This document shows positions 55,178 through 64,000 of a DNA stretch of 64,000 nt, piece by piece. The position numbers and the translations under genes are program-made. The notes under the pieces are model-generated. The model was not told the origin of the DNA. It made no database searches and worked only from the letters and a program-made list of their open reading frames with translations. The stretch spans positions 744,001 through 808,000 of the forward strand of contig NC_044024.1 in the NCBI RefSeq assembly GCF_900496995.4, in the 5' to 3' direction. How positions within the stretch are numbered: the stretch's first letter is position 1; each line of letters starts with the position of its first letter. This DNA is from Aquila chrysaetos chrysaetos (taxonomy: Eukaryota > Chordata > Aves > Accipitriformes > Accipitridae).

Positions 55178-57628
55178 ATTAATACAAATTGCTTTTGTTT
55201 TTCCTGTAGAAGTCTGTGGAGCAGGTACATTAGAAATGTTGGGAAGAGACGAATGCAGCAGTGGAGCCCGTGCCCTGGCATCACTTGGCAGAAACACCCG
55301 CTTTGGTGTGTACAGGCTTCAGCCACTTCACAGGGGATCCAGTCCCCAAGACCTATTCTTACCGAGGATAGTATCCTGGTACGCTGAACAAGGATTCTAG
55401 ATTTAAAATTACTTGAATGCTTTTGGGATGACTGGATAGGAAGGAAGAAGCTACACAAGTATGCAGAAGCCTCTGTGGTTTGTCTCCCAGGCCCTGGGAA
55501 GGAGACAGCTTTCTTCTATTTGCACTAACTTGGTTTTTTTTTTTGCTTTTGGAGGAAATGGGAGAAGGACTTAATGCCGCCAGAGCAAGCAGTGAAGTGA
55601 GGTGCTTGTGGGGTCGTTTCTCTGGCAGAGCCTTTCTGGTGGGCTCGTATAGTTAGGGTTAAAGCTGCAGGGCTGCGCCCGTTTCCACAAGGACTTTCCT
55701 GGGTTTGGCAGGACAGAGCCATCTCCATCGGTCTGTCATGATTACCTTGCAGATGTCTGTTTGCCGCCTGATGTGCTGCCTGTGCTAGCTGGAACGGACA
55801 GTCGCCCGTCCTCCCCCTGAAGCAGAGCGGACAGGCAAGCCCCTGGTGGGACGAGGAGCCGGTCAATGCCGCCGTCCCTGCAGGGACGGTCCCTCCTGTG
55901 AGAGCTGCCCGGAGTGACGATGGCCAGGAAGGCCTTTTGCAGGATCTCATGGTGGCGATGCTGTTCAGCAGCTCTGCCATGGTGGTGGGTCCCCTGGCAG
56001 CTTCCACGCTATGGCAGCGGTACCCAGTGAGCTGGATGGGGATGTCTGGAAATGGGCGCTTGTCCCAGCTGCCTTTGTCCATTGCAGGGAATTATTTGTA
56101 AGTCCTCAGAATAAAAACTATGGCCCTTGAGGCAAGTGGGTAATGGAGGGTGGCTGACTCTCAGGTAGCAGCTTCTGGCTTTAACTCCTACATGCCCCCT
56201 CATACGGGTAAAACGTTTGCTAGGAAAGGTGACCGTGGGCAAGTGTCCCATAGACGTGAGGCTGTCTTCCCAGCCCCGGGCATTTAAAGGAGGAGAAAAG
56301 AGGCCACCACACAAAGCTTATGCTGTGCCTTGGTGCCCCCAGCCCTGCTGCGCTGGCCCAGTAACACAGGGGACACGGCAGAGGAGCTGTGGCCGGTGCC
56401 AAGCCTGGGAGTGATGCCAAAATGCCGCTGAGGAATGAGCAAGGGGGAGATGGAAGGAGGCAGCTGGAACTGGCGCCGGTGCTGACGCCGCTCGTGTGCT
56501 GCCGCCGGGGCCATGCCGGTGCCGCCGGAGCAGTTCAGTGGATCCGGGGGGGTGGCCTGGGTGTGGATCAGGTCTGTGGGATGCCCGATGCCATCTTTGC
56601 CAGGCAGGTGCAGCTTCTCCAGCTCTGCTGCATCTTCTGTGCTCCTGCCCTTGTCTTATTCCCCTACTCCTGCTTCCCAGGAGCTGTGACCGCCATCTCT
56701 GCTTCACCGCAGAGAGCACCAGCAAGGCTGGCACCGATCCTGCTGTAACGGAGATTTGGGATCCGAGCAGGCCCCTTCGGCTCAGCAGCGGTGGTGGCTG
56801 TGACCAGGAGGAGCTGCCACCTACCATGGGATGTCCTGTGTTTGCAGTGCCACCGAGCTGGCTCCTGCCAACCATGGCTTGCTCGCACTTTGCTCGCTCC
56901 TCTGTTCCTCTCCCTGATGGTCTTCCCCTCCGCCAGCGTCTTGAGGCTGTTTCGGTGCCCCCCGCATGCACAAAGCCAGACAGTCTGAAGGGCACTGGTG
57001 ACAGGCAGGGAAAAGCAGTGAAGGTGGCCCCAGGACAGGCAGGAGCGGTCTGCTGAGGCACTGGCCCTGCTTCAGGGGGGCCCAGCGCCGCGTCCTCGTC
57101 TGCCTTCACTGACATTTGGCAGTGGGCTCAGCTGCCGCACACACCAACTGCTGGGGTATCGCGCTACAAATGGCCTCTTGTCCTGGGGCAGAGCTACCGC
57201 GCTCCTGCAGGCCAGGACGTGCTACCCGCGAGCGTGCATGGGCTCTGGGCTGTGCGTGGGCAGGATCGTCCCCTGGGGGGATGCCTGGGGCGGGCAGTGG
57301 GCAGGAGCAGTGCTACTGGCTCGCTGGGCATCCACCAAGTGTCCTGTGGGAGTGTGGCTCAGCCCGGGTGTCACTGCTGATCAACTTGCTGTTGCTTTTC
57401 TGATATAATCTCGTAAATCACTAGCTGGTGAGGTTTGCTTATGTGCCTGCAAGAAGACTTCTTGCCTGGGGGCCCGTGCACCGGATGGCTTGCACAAAAG
57501 TTTGTGGTGTTGCCTTTTATTATGGTCCTTCTTGTGAACAAATGCTAAGCTTGCACAAATGTTAGCAGAAGGAAGGTAAGGAGCTGTGAATAGACTTGGA
57601 GTGAATGGCCAGGCCGCGTCTGATGACT

Positions 57629-57651
57629 GGGGGGGTGTTTTTCACCCCCCC
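57629..57651. repeat. perfect GC hairpin, 9-bp stem and T5 loop
   Basis: Seven G plus TG, then TTTTT, then CA plus seven C: an exact inverted repeat. It can form a stable stem in DNA or RNA of either strand. Confidence 0.8.
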
Positions 57652-58074
57652 TGATGTTTTTCTCCCTGCTGGGGTCAGACCTGCAGGTTTGCCACGCGGT
57701 GCCCGCTGCCCTTGGAGGGGACAGCATCGGGAGCCCTCTGGAGCGCATCTGTGGCTGCTGCTGGTGAGCTGGAGCAGGGGCTGGAGTGAAAACCTAAACC
57801 GTCTGGGGTTTGGGTTTCCAACGTCCTACATGTGCCTTTGACAGCGAAACTCCCATTTCTTCTCCTCTGGGGGTGTTTCTTTTCCTTCGCTCCTTCCCGC
57901 TGCCTGGGAACTGGCGCTGCTCGGTGCATTCGAGGCAGGAAGGAAAGCCTGGAGCTGCTTAAAACTCTCAGTCTTCAGGGAATTTCAATCGTCGTCCAAG
58001 CCTGTTCGCAACCAACTGAATAACGGTGCAGGGTTTGAATCGCTGGCCCGCCTCCGCAGGCAGCGCTGCCTCCT

Positions 58075-58089
58075 CCCTCCCTCCCTCCC
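58075..58089 (-). other. STARD8: G4 motif (minus strand) upstream of STARD8
   Basis: CCCTCCCTCCCTCCC on plus, i.e. four GGG runs with single-A loops on minus, about 155 nt before the STARD8 start codon. It may influence promoter opening; unproven. Confidence 0.6.
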
Positions 58090-58154
58090 TGCCTGTGCCG
58101 AGCTCCTGCCCGCACTGGGGCTCTGCCCAGCTCTGTGTGCCGCAGGCAGCAGCC

Positions 58155-58208
58155 ATGGGGGTGCCGGGGTGGGCTCCCCCCAGGGCCGGGGGCAGCGCCG
58201 CGGTCTAG
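58155..58208 (+). promoter_or_regulatory. STARD8: 17-codon uORF upstream of STARD8
   Basis: ATG at 58155 in near-perfect Kozak context (GCAGCCATGG) opens a 17-codon frame (MGVPGWAPPRAGGSAAV) ending in TAG at 58206-58208, 35 nt before the STARD8 ATG and in a different frame. If the transcript starts upstream of 58155 this should reduce STARD8 translation. Confidence 0.45.
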
Positions 58209-58243
58209 GGGGGCTCCGCACCGGCCCCCCTGCCCGGCCCATC

Positions 58244-58288
58244 ATGCCATTGCTGGATTTTTTCTGGGCTTGCTTCAAAAGAGCCAAG
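58244..58288 (+). CDS. STARD8: STARD8 first coding exon (15 residues)
   Basis: ATG with A at -3. Encodes MPLLDFFWACFKRAK, a short hydrophobic then basic N-terminus. Donor AAG|GTAAGG, phase 0. Confidence 0.86.
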
Positions 58289-61200
58289 GTAAGGAACGGT
58301 CTATTTAAATGGTGTCTGTCTTTCGACACCCTCCTAATTTCGGGAGAAGCTGCCGGAAGGGACGGTGGGGGAGGCGTCTCTAGCGGGGCTGGGGTTTGCG
58401 CACGGTGCCTGACGCCTGCTCCGGAGGGATGTCATGCCCGCACCCCACATGCGCGTGAAAGGTTAATTTTGGATGGGCCGCATGCGGATGCATCAGTCAG
58501 TGTGCCCTGTTGTCGCCCACTACCCCTCAGCGATGGTACCCACGTCCCGGAGCCGGCAGGCAGGGTGCTGCGCCCGGCCGAACGCGGGCAGCATGCGTGT
58601 ATGGATGCAGCACCAGTGGTTATAATGCGGTTGTCGGTGGGCTCTGTGTGTGTGCATGCACCCTGCCAGCCCCCAGACGTGGTCTGCACACGCCAAGTCA
58701 GGTCCTGCCATGCGTGGCTTGGGTGGTGCAGCCGGGAGCTGGGCTGGGGGCACCCCTGCAAACTGGGGCTCGCCTGGAGGCTCGGGTCGCTCCCGGTGCA
58801 GCAGCGGGACTGCGTCTGGCTTTGCCGACCTGGAGGGACGGGGCGGCTGTGAGCGGGATGACAAAGGAACAGCGAGACCGGAGGCCCCGAGTTTTTAATT
58901 TCCTGCAGCAGTGGTTCTCATGGCATCTGGTATTTTTCGTTTGGGTTTAATTCCTCATCTGTCGCCTTAATAATGTGCAACTCTGTCTCCCTCTCTGCCC
59001 GTTTGTTGTGTTGGGTTTATTGTATCGCAGCCTGTGCAGTGCAGTGGTAGGTGTGCCGGGTAGGTTTTGGAGTTATTGTTAGTATGGATTTCAGGAGCTT
59101 CAGATTGGAAAAAGCAGTAAAATCTCTCTCCAACCAGTGCTGTACACCAGGCTGTGTCAAGCGAGTGGATCTGCCTTGGTGAAATGGATGTGGAATGCAC
59201 GCTGTTCCCCCGGGGTTTCAATGCAAAGCTTAAAATAGTTGAGTCTAAAAATGACATTTGTGAAATTCATTAATAATATTAGTAGCTGTCTTGTCCCTGC
59301 TGTCTCCAGAGAGCTTAGCAAGTCCTTGTTAACCCTTCTCATCCCTGTGAGCTGCGTGTTGTCATTGCCATCGTGCTCATGGCGACAGGGACGCAGGGAC
59401 CGGGTCCTGCATTCCCCCTTGCAGAGCTACAGCTCCCAAAGGGCTCCAGCCTGGCCCGCGCTGGGCTCCCCGGTGCCCACGGACCTGAGCAAAGTTGAAA
59501 GCAACCGGCAGACTGCTGATAACCTTGAGCCTGACGAAGGGTCCGGTGGCCCCACTGGTGTGGGTGGTGGGGAGGAGACGGCGAGCTGCTGGGAGCTGTG
59601 GGCTGGCTCCTGCCTTCGCTCTCCCGGGCCCCCCCCCAGCTGCATCTGCTCCTCTGGCAGCACGCGGTGCTTCTCCCCACCCCGACACATTCCCCGCCCC
59701 CCTCCCTGTCTGAGGATACTTCACCACCTGAACCCTCCAGTTTTACAAATTAACCTGATTTTTTTATCTCCTTCTTGCTTAGAAAATGCTTTTGCAGGAT
59801 GCCTGGAGCTGCGTGGGGACTGAGCGTGGGCTAAAGTAATTCACGGGTCTGGGAGTAAATTTGTCCTTTGGTTCTGGGGCTCTTCCCCCCCACTGTCACC
59901 CCTGGACACAGAGGTGTCGTGGCCAGGGGCCTGCAATAAGGGAAACTCCAGGCAATCGGAGGCTCCAGAAGATATTTGACTATTTGCCGTGAGATAGGTG
60001 GCCTTTACACTCAGAAGGGATGGGCTCAAGGAGAACAAGGGTGAGAGTCCCTTGGCTCACCACCTCTAGCTATCTGCCACAGGGAAAAAGAAAATCTGTT
60101 TCAGGTGTAAGCAAAGAGGTGCTTCTCTTGGAGCGGGGACCCAGCAGTGAGGGATGGGGGACTCTGCCTGGATGGGAGCTTCCCCGATGCTCAGAGGCTA
60201 GGGCCAAAATGATGTTTCTGCATTTTGCGCTTCCTCGTTAGCTCAGCCCATGAGACTCTTGTTGAATTTGGCATCGCAAAACCCCAGAACGGTGATAAGG
60301 GTCTCCCTGGTAGATGTTAGAGCTGCCTTCTTCCCAAGTTCAGGAGTGGCTGTGCTCTTTGCATGGTTTCCTTTGCTGGTTTTAAGTTTCCCATTGCTCT
60401 GCTTGCAGCAACACAACGTATTCTGGTGGACGCTTCATTTCTCTCTCCTCCTTCTGTCAGCAGACTGCCGTTCCCATATTTCCACTTCAATTCCACAGCA
60501 GCTACTCCCCACCAGCAAATGAGACCTGGCTGATCCCCACCTGTGTCCCACAGGTGCTGGACAAGTCCCTGTGGAGCACGAGGCTTTGGGAGAGGGGCAG
60601 CCGGGGAGCAGCTCTGCCCAGCCGGAGCCAAGAGCAGCTCCCAGGGCCGAGCGGCTGGGTGGGCTTTGGGGGAAACCGAATGGATGGAGGACACCACCCT
60701 CCTGATTTCCCTCGGTGAGCACCAATGGCCTCGTGTGGGGCTGCAGCTCCTGCTTCAGCCTGGTTTCCCATTTTCCTCCCCGTGCTGGTGTTGCTCAGCT
60801 ACTTGACATGAACAGCAGAGGAATTTCTTGAAGGGGAAGAAATGAGCAGGGCTCTGTCTGTGGGATTAAAGCTTTCGAGGTTAAACGAGGTGGAGCTGCG
60901 GCTGGTGGGAGATTTCATGGGAAAAAGAAGGTGTTAGGGCCAAGACACGATGGCAGGGGAGAGGAGGCTCCCCAAAGCTGCCTGAGGACAAGGACCAGCT
61001 TTCCCTGCCCTTGCTATGGAGAACAGCCCTACCTCATCGCCCACCAGACCTTGCCCCATGCTGTGGGCATCTACCGCATGTGTCAGCTGCAGGGCTGGTG
61101 GTTGCAGAGCTTATGATAACAGACATGACAGGGGTCCCAGTGATCATCTCTCTGTCTAAATATTTTCAGCTCTGATGCTCTCCAGTTGCCCACACACTGA

Positions 61201-62771
61201 CAGATTGGGGCTCAGGCGTCTGCACAGGCTCTCCCTGAGGAGGACAGAGCCAAGCACACAGCAGGAGCAGCGGCTCCCTGCACTTCTCTCCAGTGGGAAC
61301 CGATTCAGCAACGCCAAATGAGCTGGAGGAGCCCGGTGACCCCCCACTGCAAACACAGGCGCGCGGTGGGGTTGCAGCAATAACCCCGGCCCCGCTGATG
61401 GGCACCTCTCGGGCAGGCGCTGCCGTGAGACGCCCGGCAGCGGGGAGATGGTTAAGCCCATCTCCCCCCGGGTCATCCCCAGCCCCGCTGCCCCAGCAGG
61501 AAGAGGGGTCCCGGGTGGCCCGTGGGAAAGGCCGGCTCAGCAGCGCGCTGCATTCCTGCAGCGATCCCCGCTGCCCTGCCGGCACCTCTGGCCCCGCTCG
61601 GCAGGGCTGCGGCTGCACTGGAGGGGGCTCGCCTGCGCCTGGAGAGGGGCCTGGGGAGGGCCCTGGGCTCCGCGCTTGCCTCGGGACCCGAGCAGCACCG
61701 GGACCCTCCTGCTCCTCCACCTCCGTGCAAATCACCGTCGTCTCCCGCGTGCTGGCAAGGCTCTGCCATCTGTAAATCCCATTTCCCTTGGCTTTGTCCC
61801 CACAGAGTGCAGCCCCTGTGCATGGTGCTGGTGGCCACTTCCCCACCCCGGGTGCTGCGCCTGTGGGGAGGCTTGGGGAGCGAAGGCCCAGCCTGCTTTC
61901 AGCTTTGGTTTTTTTTTTTCCTTTCTTTATTGTTGGCTTTCCGTGCCTGCAGACACCATTGTACTCTCTGCTCCCAGACCTGCTAATGGGATTAAAATGT
62001 GGACATCTCCACTGCCATCTGTGCAGCTGCACAGGTACCGAGGGACGTGTTCGGGGGGACCCCAGACCTGTGCTTCCTCTGCTGGAGCGAGGGTCTGCCC
62101 CACCAAGGCTTCCCCACTGCCGTTCAGAGCCAGACCCGGCTCCAGCACGGGAGCGGACCCGGGTGTGATGCACGGTGCGTGGTGTGCGGGTGGCTCACGG
62201 GTGTCACCTGCGGTGCAGAGCACTGTGGCCTGCACACTCGGAGGAAGAGACCGCGTCCTCCTAAGCTCTGTTTTGATCCCTTGCTGTGGATCTGACAGCC
62301 CTTGCCTGCCTACCTGTTCCCTCTCTGGCAATTTTGCAGTGTCCTTTTCAAGCTGTCAGGCAGAAAGGTCTGTCACTCCAGCCCTCCGTCTCTCCCCAGC
62401 TCCTTGCCCACCCCAGGGATGCAGAGCCCCTGGTCCCGGCTGCTGCTTCTCCTCCGATGGCTTCCAGCAGGCAGGGATCCATGGTAGTGGGTGTGCTGCA
62501 TTTGCCCAGTGCTCTGGGCCATGTTTGGCACTGATGTTTTGAAGCCAGTGGGACAAGCCTTTGCTAGAGCTCTGATTGCCCTCAGAGCTGGAGCAGGTAC
62601 TGCTGGCCCTAGCTCCTCTCCTGGCAGAGAGGAGGCTGGAGTGGGAACTGAGCCCAAATGCAAGTGGTAGGAGTCATGAATGTGAAAATAAAAAAGATAA
62701 CAAAATGATTTCTGTTCTTTTTTCTTTCTTTTCACAGTGTTTCACGTTGCTGGAAGATAAAAAAGATGCAG
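58244..62771 (+). CDS. STARD8: STARD8 (DLC3), 5' end, first two coding exons
   Basis: STARD8 (DLC3) is a RhoGAP of the deleted-in-liver-cancer family, with SAM, RhoGAP and START domains, acting at focal adhesions and endosomes. Exon 58244-58288 encodes MPLLDFFWACFKRAK and ends AAG|GTAAGG in phase 0. Exon 62738-62771 follows a T-rich acceptor (TTTCTTTTCACAG), encodes CFTLLEDKKDA plus one base, and ends at G|GTAAGC. The joined start MPLLDFFWACFKRAKCFTLL matches, as I recall it, the N-terminus of the longer STARD8 isoform, which leads into the SAM domain. Position after YIPF6 on the same strand agrees with human synteny. The SAM, GAP and START exons lie beyond the right edge. Confidence 0.86.
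58289..62737 (+). other. STARD8: STARD8 intron between first and second coding exons
   Basis: 4.4 kb, GC-rich, with consensus GT-AG ends. Long frames on both strands (61166-62173 minus, 61448-62542 plus) overlap each other and show no domain; I treat them as chance. Confidence 0.75.
62738..62771 (+). CDS. STARD8: STARD8 second coding exon (34 nt)
   Basis: Acceptor TTCTTTTCACAG, donor GCAG|GTAAGC. Encodes CFTLLEDKKDA and the first base of the next codon. A very short exon found by phase and homology. Confidence 0.86.
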
Positions 62772-64000
62772 GTAAGCTGTGACAATGTTTTTCAGGGCAG
62801 GAATCCTCTCGCTGCGGGGCGGGCAGGGATTACGAGGAGGACTGTCCCCTTGCTGGGCTTCTGGTTTCTTCTGCCAGCAGTATGATTTTCTCTCCAAACT
62901 GTTATTTTTCAAAGGGGCAGCGAAGGCAACTGGCGCGAGGCAGTGCCAGCCAGGGCACCCGCTGAGCCCCAGCAGTGCAGGAGGGACCCCCCCAAGACGT
63001 GCCCAGCCTCTCCTTTGCCCCATCTTTTCCCCACCCTGGCTGCAAACGCGGCTTGGCCGCACATTGCAGTAATTACCAGTTAGCGGTGTGAAATCCCAGC
63101 CGCTGTGTGCGCGCAGCAGTCCTGCGGAGAGGCGCAAGCCCCCTCGCCGGCGTGCGTGTGCTGCTGTAGCTGTGCCGACGTGGTCAGCCATTCGCCCGGC
63201 CCAGCAGCGGCTCTGCTCCTTTCTGTTTCCTTTTCAATTCCTCTCTTCTTTGTGGTGAACCTCTTCATGCTCTGCAGATAAGCTCGTTAGGAGCTCCAGA
63301 GCCTTGGAACTGCCGTGCCGTAGGAAGGAGGGTCTCCCCTGGCTTGGAGTCCCCTCAGGTTTGCATGATTGAGATGTCTCACCAGCGACAGCTGGGTAGG
63401 AGAGAATTGCGGTGCAGCTCCAGGCTGATCTGTGTTATTGTGCGCGTGTCCACGGGCTGCTTCTACCCCAACCGTCCCTCTGCAAAGGTGGGGGGAGAGG
63501 CTGGGGGTCGGGGCCACCCTGCTACGGGGGGCTCACGGGTGCTGAGGAGGCTGGAGGCTGGCGGTGGTCTGCGGGAGGAGGAGGAGGAGGCGTGTGCCGG
63601 CGGGGCTGGGCACCAGGGATGCGGACGGGGTTTGTGCGCTCTCGGATGGGATGCAGCTAGCGGCTCGTTTTAAGAATGCTGCAGGGCCCTACTGCCAAAC
63701 TTGTCCGAAAGACCGTTGCTGGTCCTGGCTGCTGCTTTGTGGGCTGCGAAGAAATGCTCTGGATCTCGCTTTGTCCTCGTGTTCCACCCCGGAGAAACAG
63801 TCCCACTGCCAAGCGTGGCCCAGCTCGTGGGCAAGAGGGGTGGAGGTCCTGCATTTTATAATTTCACTGGTTGGTGTAATGGAGGCTCTTTGCTCAGCAA
63901 CACCTCCAGAAGTAAACCTGGCCCAGTCCTACGGTCAGCTTGCGGTCACTAGCCCTCAGCAGCTCTTGAAGCGGAGGGACCCTGGAGCGCTCCTCTGCCC
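62772..64000 (+). other. STARD8: STARD8 intron after the second coding exon (partial)
   Basis: GC-rich. I looked for the SAM-domain exon (EACDWLRAxGFPQYA-type) and did not see it. It contains a G-rich block at 63486-63600 with G runs and a (GGA)n stretch near 63570-63588. Confidence 0.65.
63568..63590. repeat. STARD8: (GGA)n simple repeat
   Basis: GCGGGAGGAGGAGGAGGAGGCG inside the STARD8 intron; purine-rich and G4-prone with neighbouring G runs. Confidence 0.75.

Larger units (their letters stand above)
46131..58243 (+). other. region upstream of the STARD8 short-form start; intronic if the 45.6 kb exon is used
   Basis: 12 kb with no exon I can support. Composition alternates between GC-rich, open-frame-rich blocks (52.9-53.4, 54.0-54.5, 56.4-57.3 kb) and AT-rich islands (51.45-51.72, 52.2-52.56 kb). 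It contains an inverted pair of forkhead-like sites (52497-52526), a 34-nt poly-A (53842-53875) and a perfect GC hairpin (57629-57651). The long frames at 52716-53480, 53898-54773 and 56318-57115 have no recognisable domains. Confidence 0.6.
58040..58880 (+). promoter_or_regulatory. STARD8: GC/CpG-rich region around the STARD8 first coding exon
   Basis: Higher CpG and GC than the flanks, spanning the first coding exon and a near-ideal upstream ATG. It is probably the promoter or 5' UTR of the short N-terminal form. No TATA box seen. Borders are by eye. Confidence 0.45.

Noticed and set aside
56318..57115. 265-codon minus-strand frame
   Set aside because: Composition follows base bias and a plus-strand frame of 186 codons overlaps it; no homology recognised.
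57629..57651. Hairpin as a bacterial-type terminator
   Set aside because: The DNA is vertebrate nuclear; such a terminator has no role here and there is no T tract after the stem.
46131..58243. Further DLC-type N-terminal exons
   Set aside because: I looked for the long-isoform segment known from DLC1 (a leucine/aspartate-rich MKLDQLDQDIENAL-type stretch) and did not see it in any frame.
61166..62542. Overlapping 335-codon (minus) and 364-codon (plus) frames
   Set aside because: They occupy the same DNA on opposite strands, have no recognisable domain, low-complexity GC-driven composition, and lie inside the STARD8 intron.

Overview
This is vertebrate nuclear DNA, almost certainly from a bird or another sauropsid. 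The protein-coding content is split into short exons with GT-AG introns, CpG-rich promoters and long non-coding stretches. There are no operons, prokaryotic genes, CRISPR arrays or phage. The gene order OPHN1 (minus) - YIPF6 (plus) - STARD8 (plus) is the order known from human Xq12. Compact introns and GC-rich flanks fit an avian genome, but the species cannot be named from the sequence.

Layout. Positions 1-31057 hold the 5' part of OPHN1 on the minus strand. Four coding exons (31057-30904, 9808-9713, 5220-5159, 2412-2341) encode residues 1-128, the start of the BAR domain, and join in phase. The rest of the gene lies to the left of the window. About 30.4-32.4 kb is a CpG island shared by two divergent promoters. 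The OPHN1 side has ETS-like and ZNF143-like sites. The YIPF6 side has a perfect CRE and a YY1-type site over the start codon. A CTCF-like motif next to a G-quadruplex motif lies between them. YIPF6 (32077-36391, seven exons, 230 aa, five-pass Yip1-family Golgi protein) is complete and is followed by an AT-rich probable 3' UTR with candidate poly(A) signals at 36629 and 39056.

The right half (about 39-64 kb) is mostly non-coding and increasingly GC-rich. It holds the 5' end of STARD8, a DLC-family RhoGAP/START gene: a first coding exon (58244-58288, 15 residues) and a 34-nt second exon (62738-62771). Both are in phase, and the gene runs off the right edge. At 45.6-46.1 kb an open stretch ends in a strong phase-0 splice donor. 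It could be an alternative, longer N-terminal exon of STARD8, because it would splice in frame to the same 34-nt exon; this is inference.

Most long reading frames here are chance open frames in GC-rich DNA and are not annotated. I saw no previously unknown multi-gene system. The observations most worth checking are the architecture of the divergent promoter, the possible STARD8 alternative N-terminus, a short uORF before STARD8, and several sharply defined motif arrangements in non-coding DNA: paired forkhead sites in an inverted repeat, a tandem E-box, strong G4 motifs and a perfect GC hairpin.
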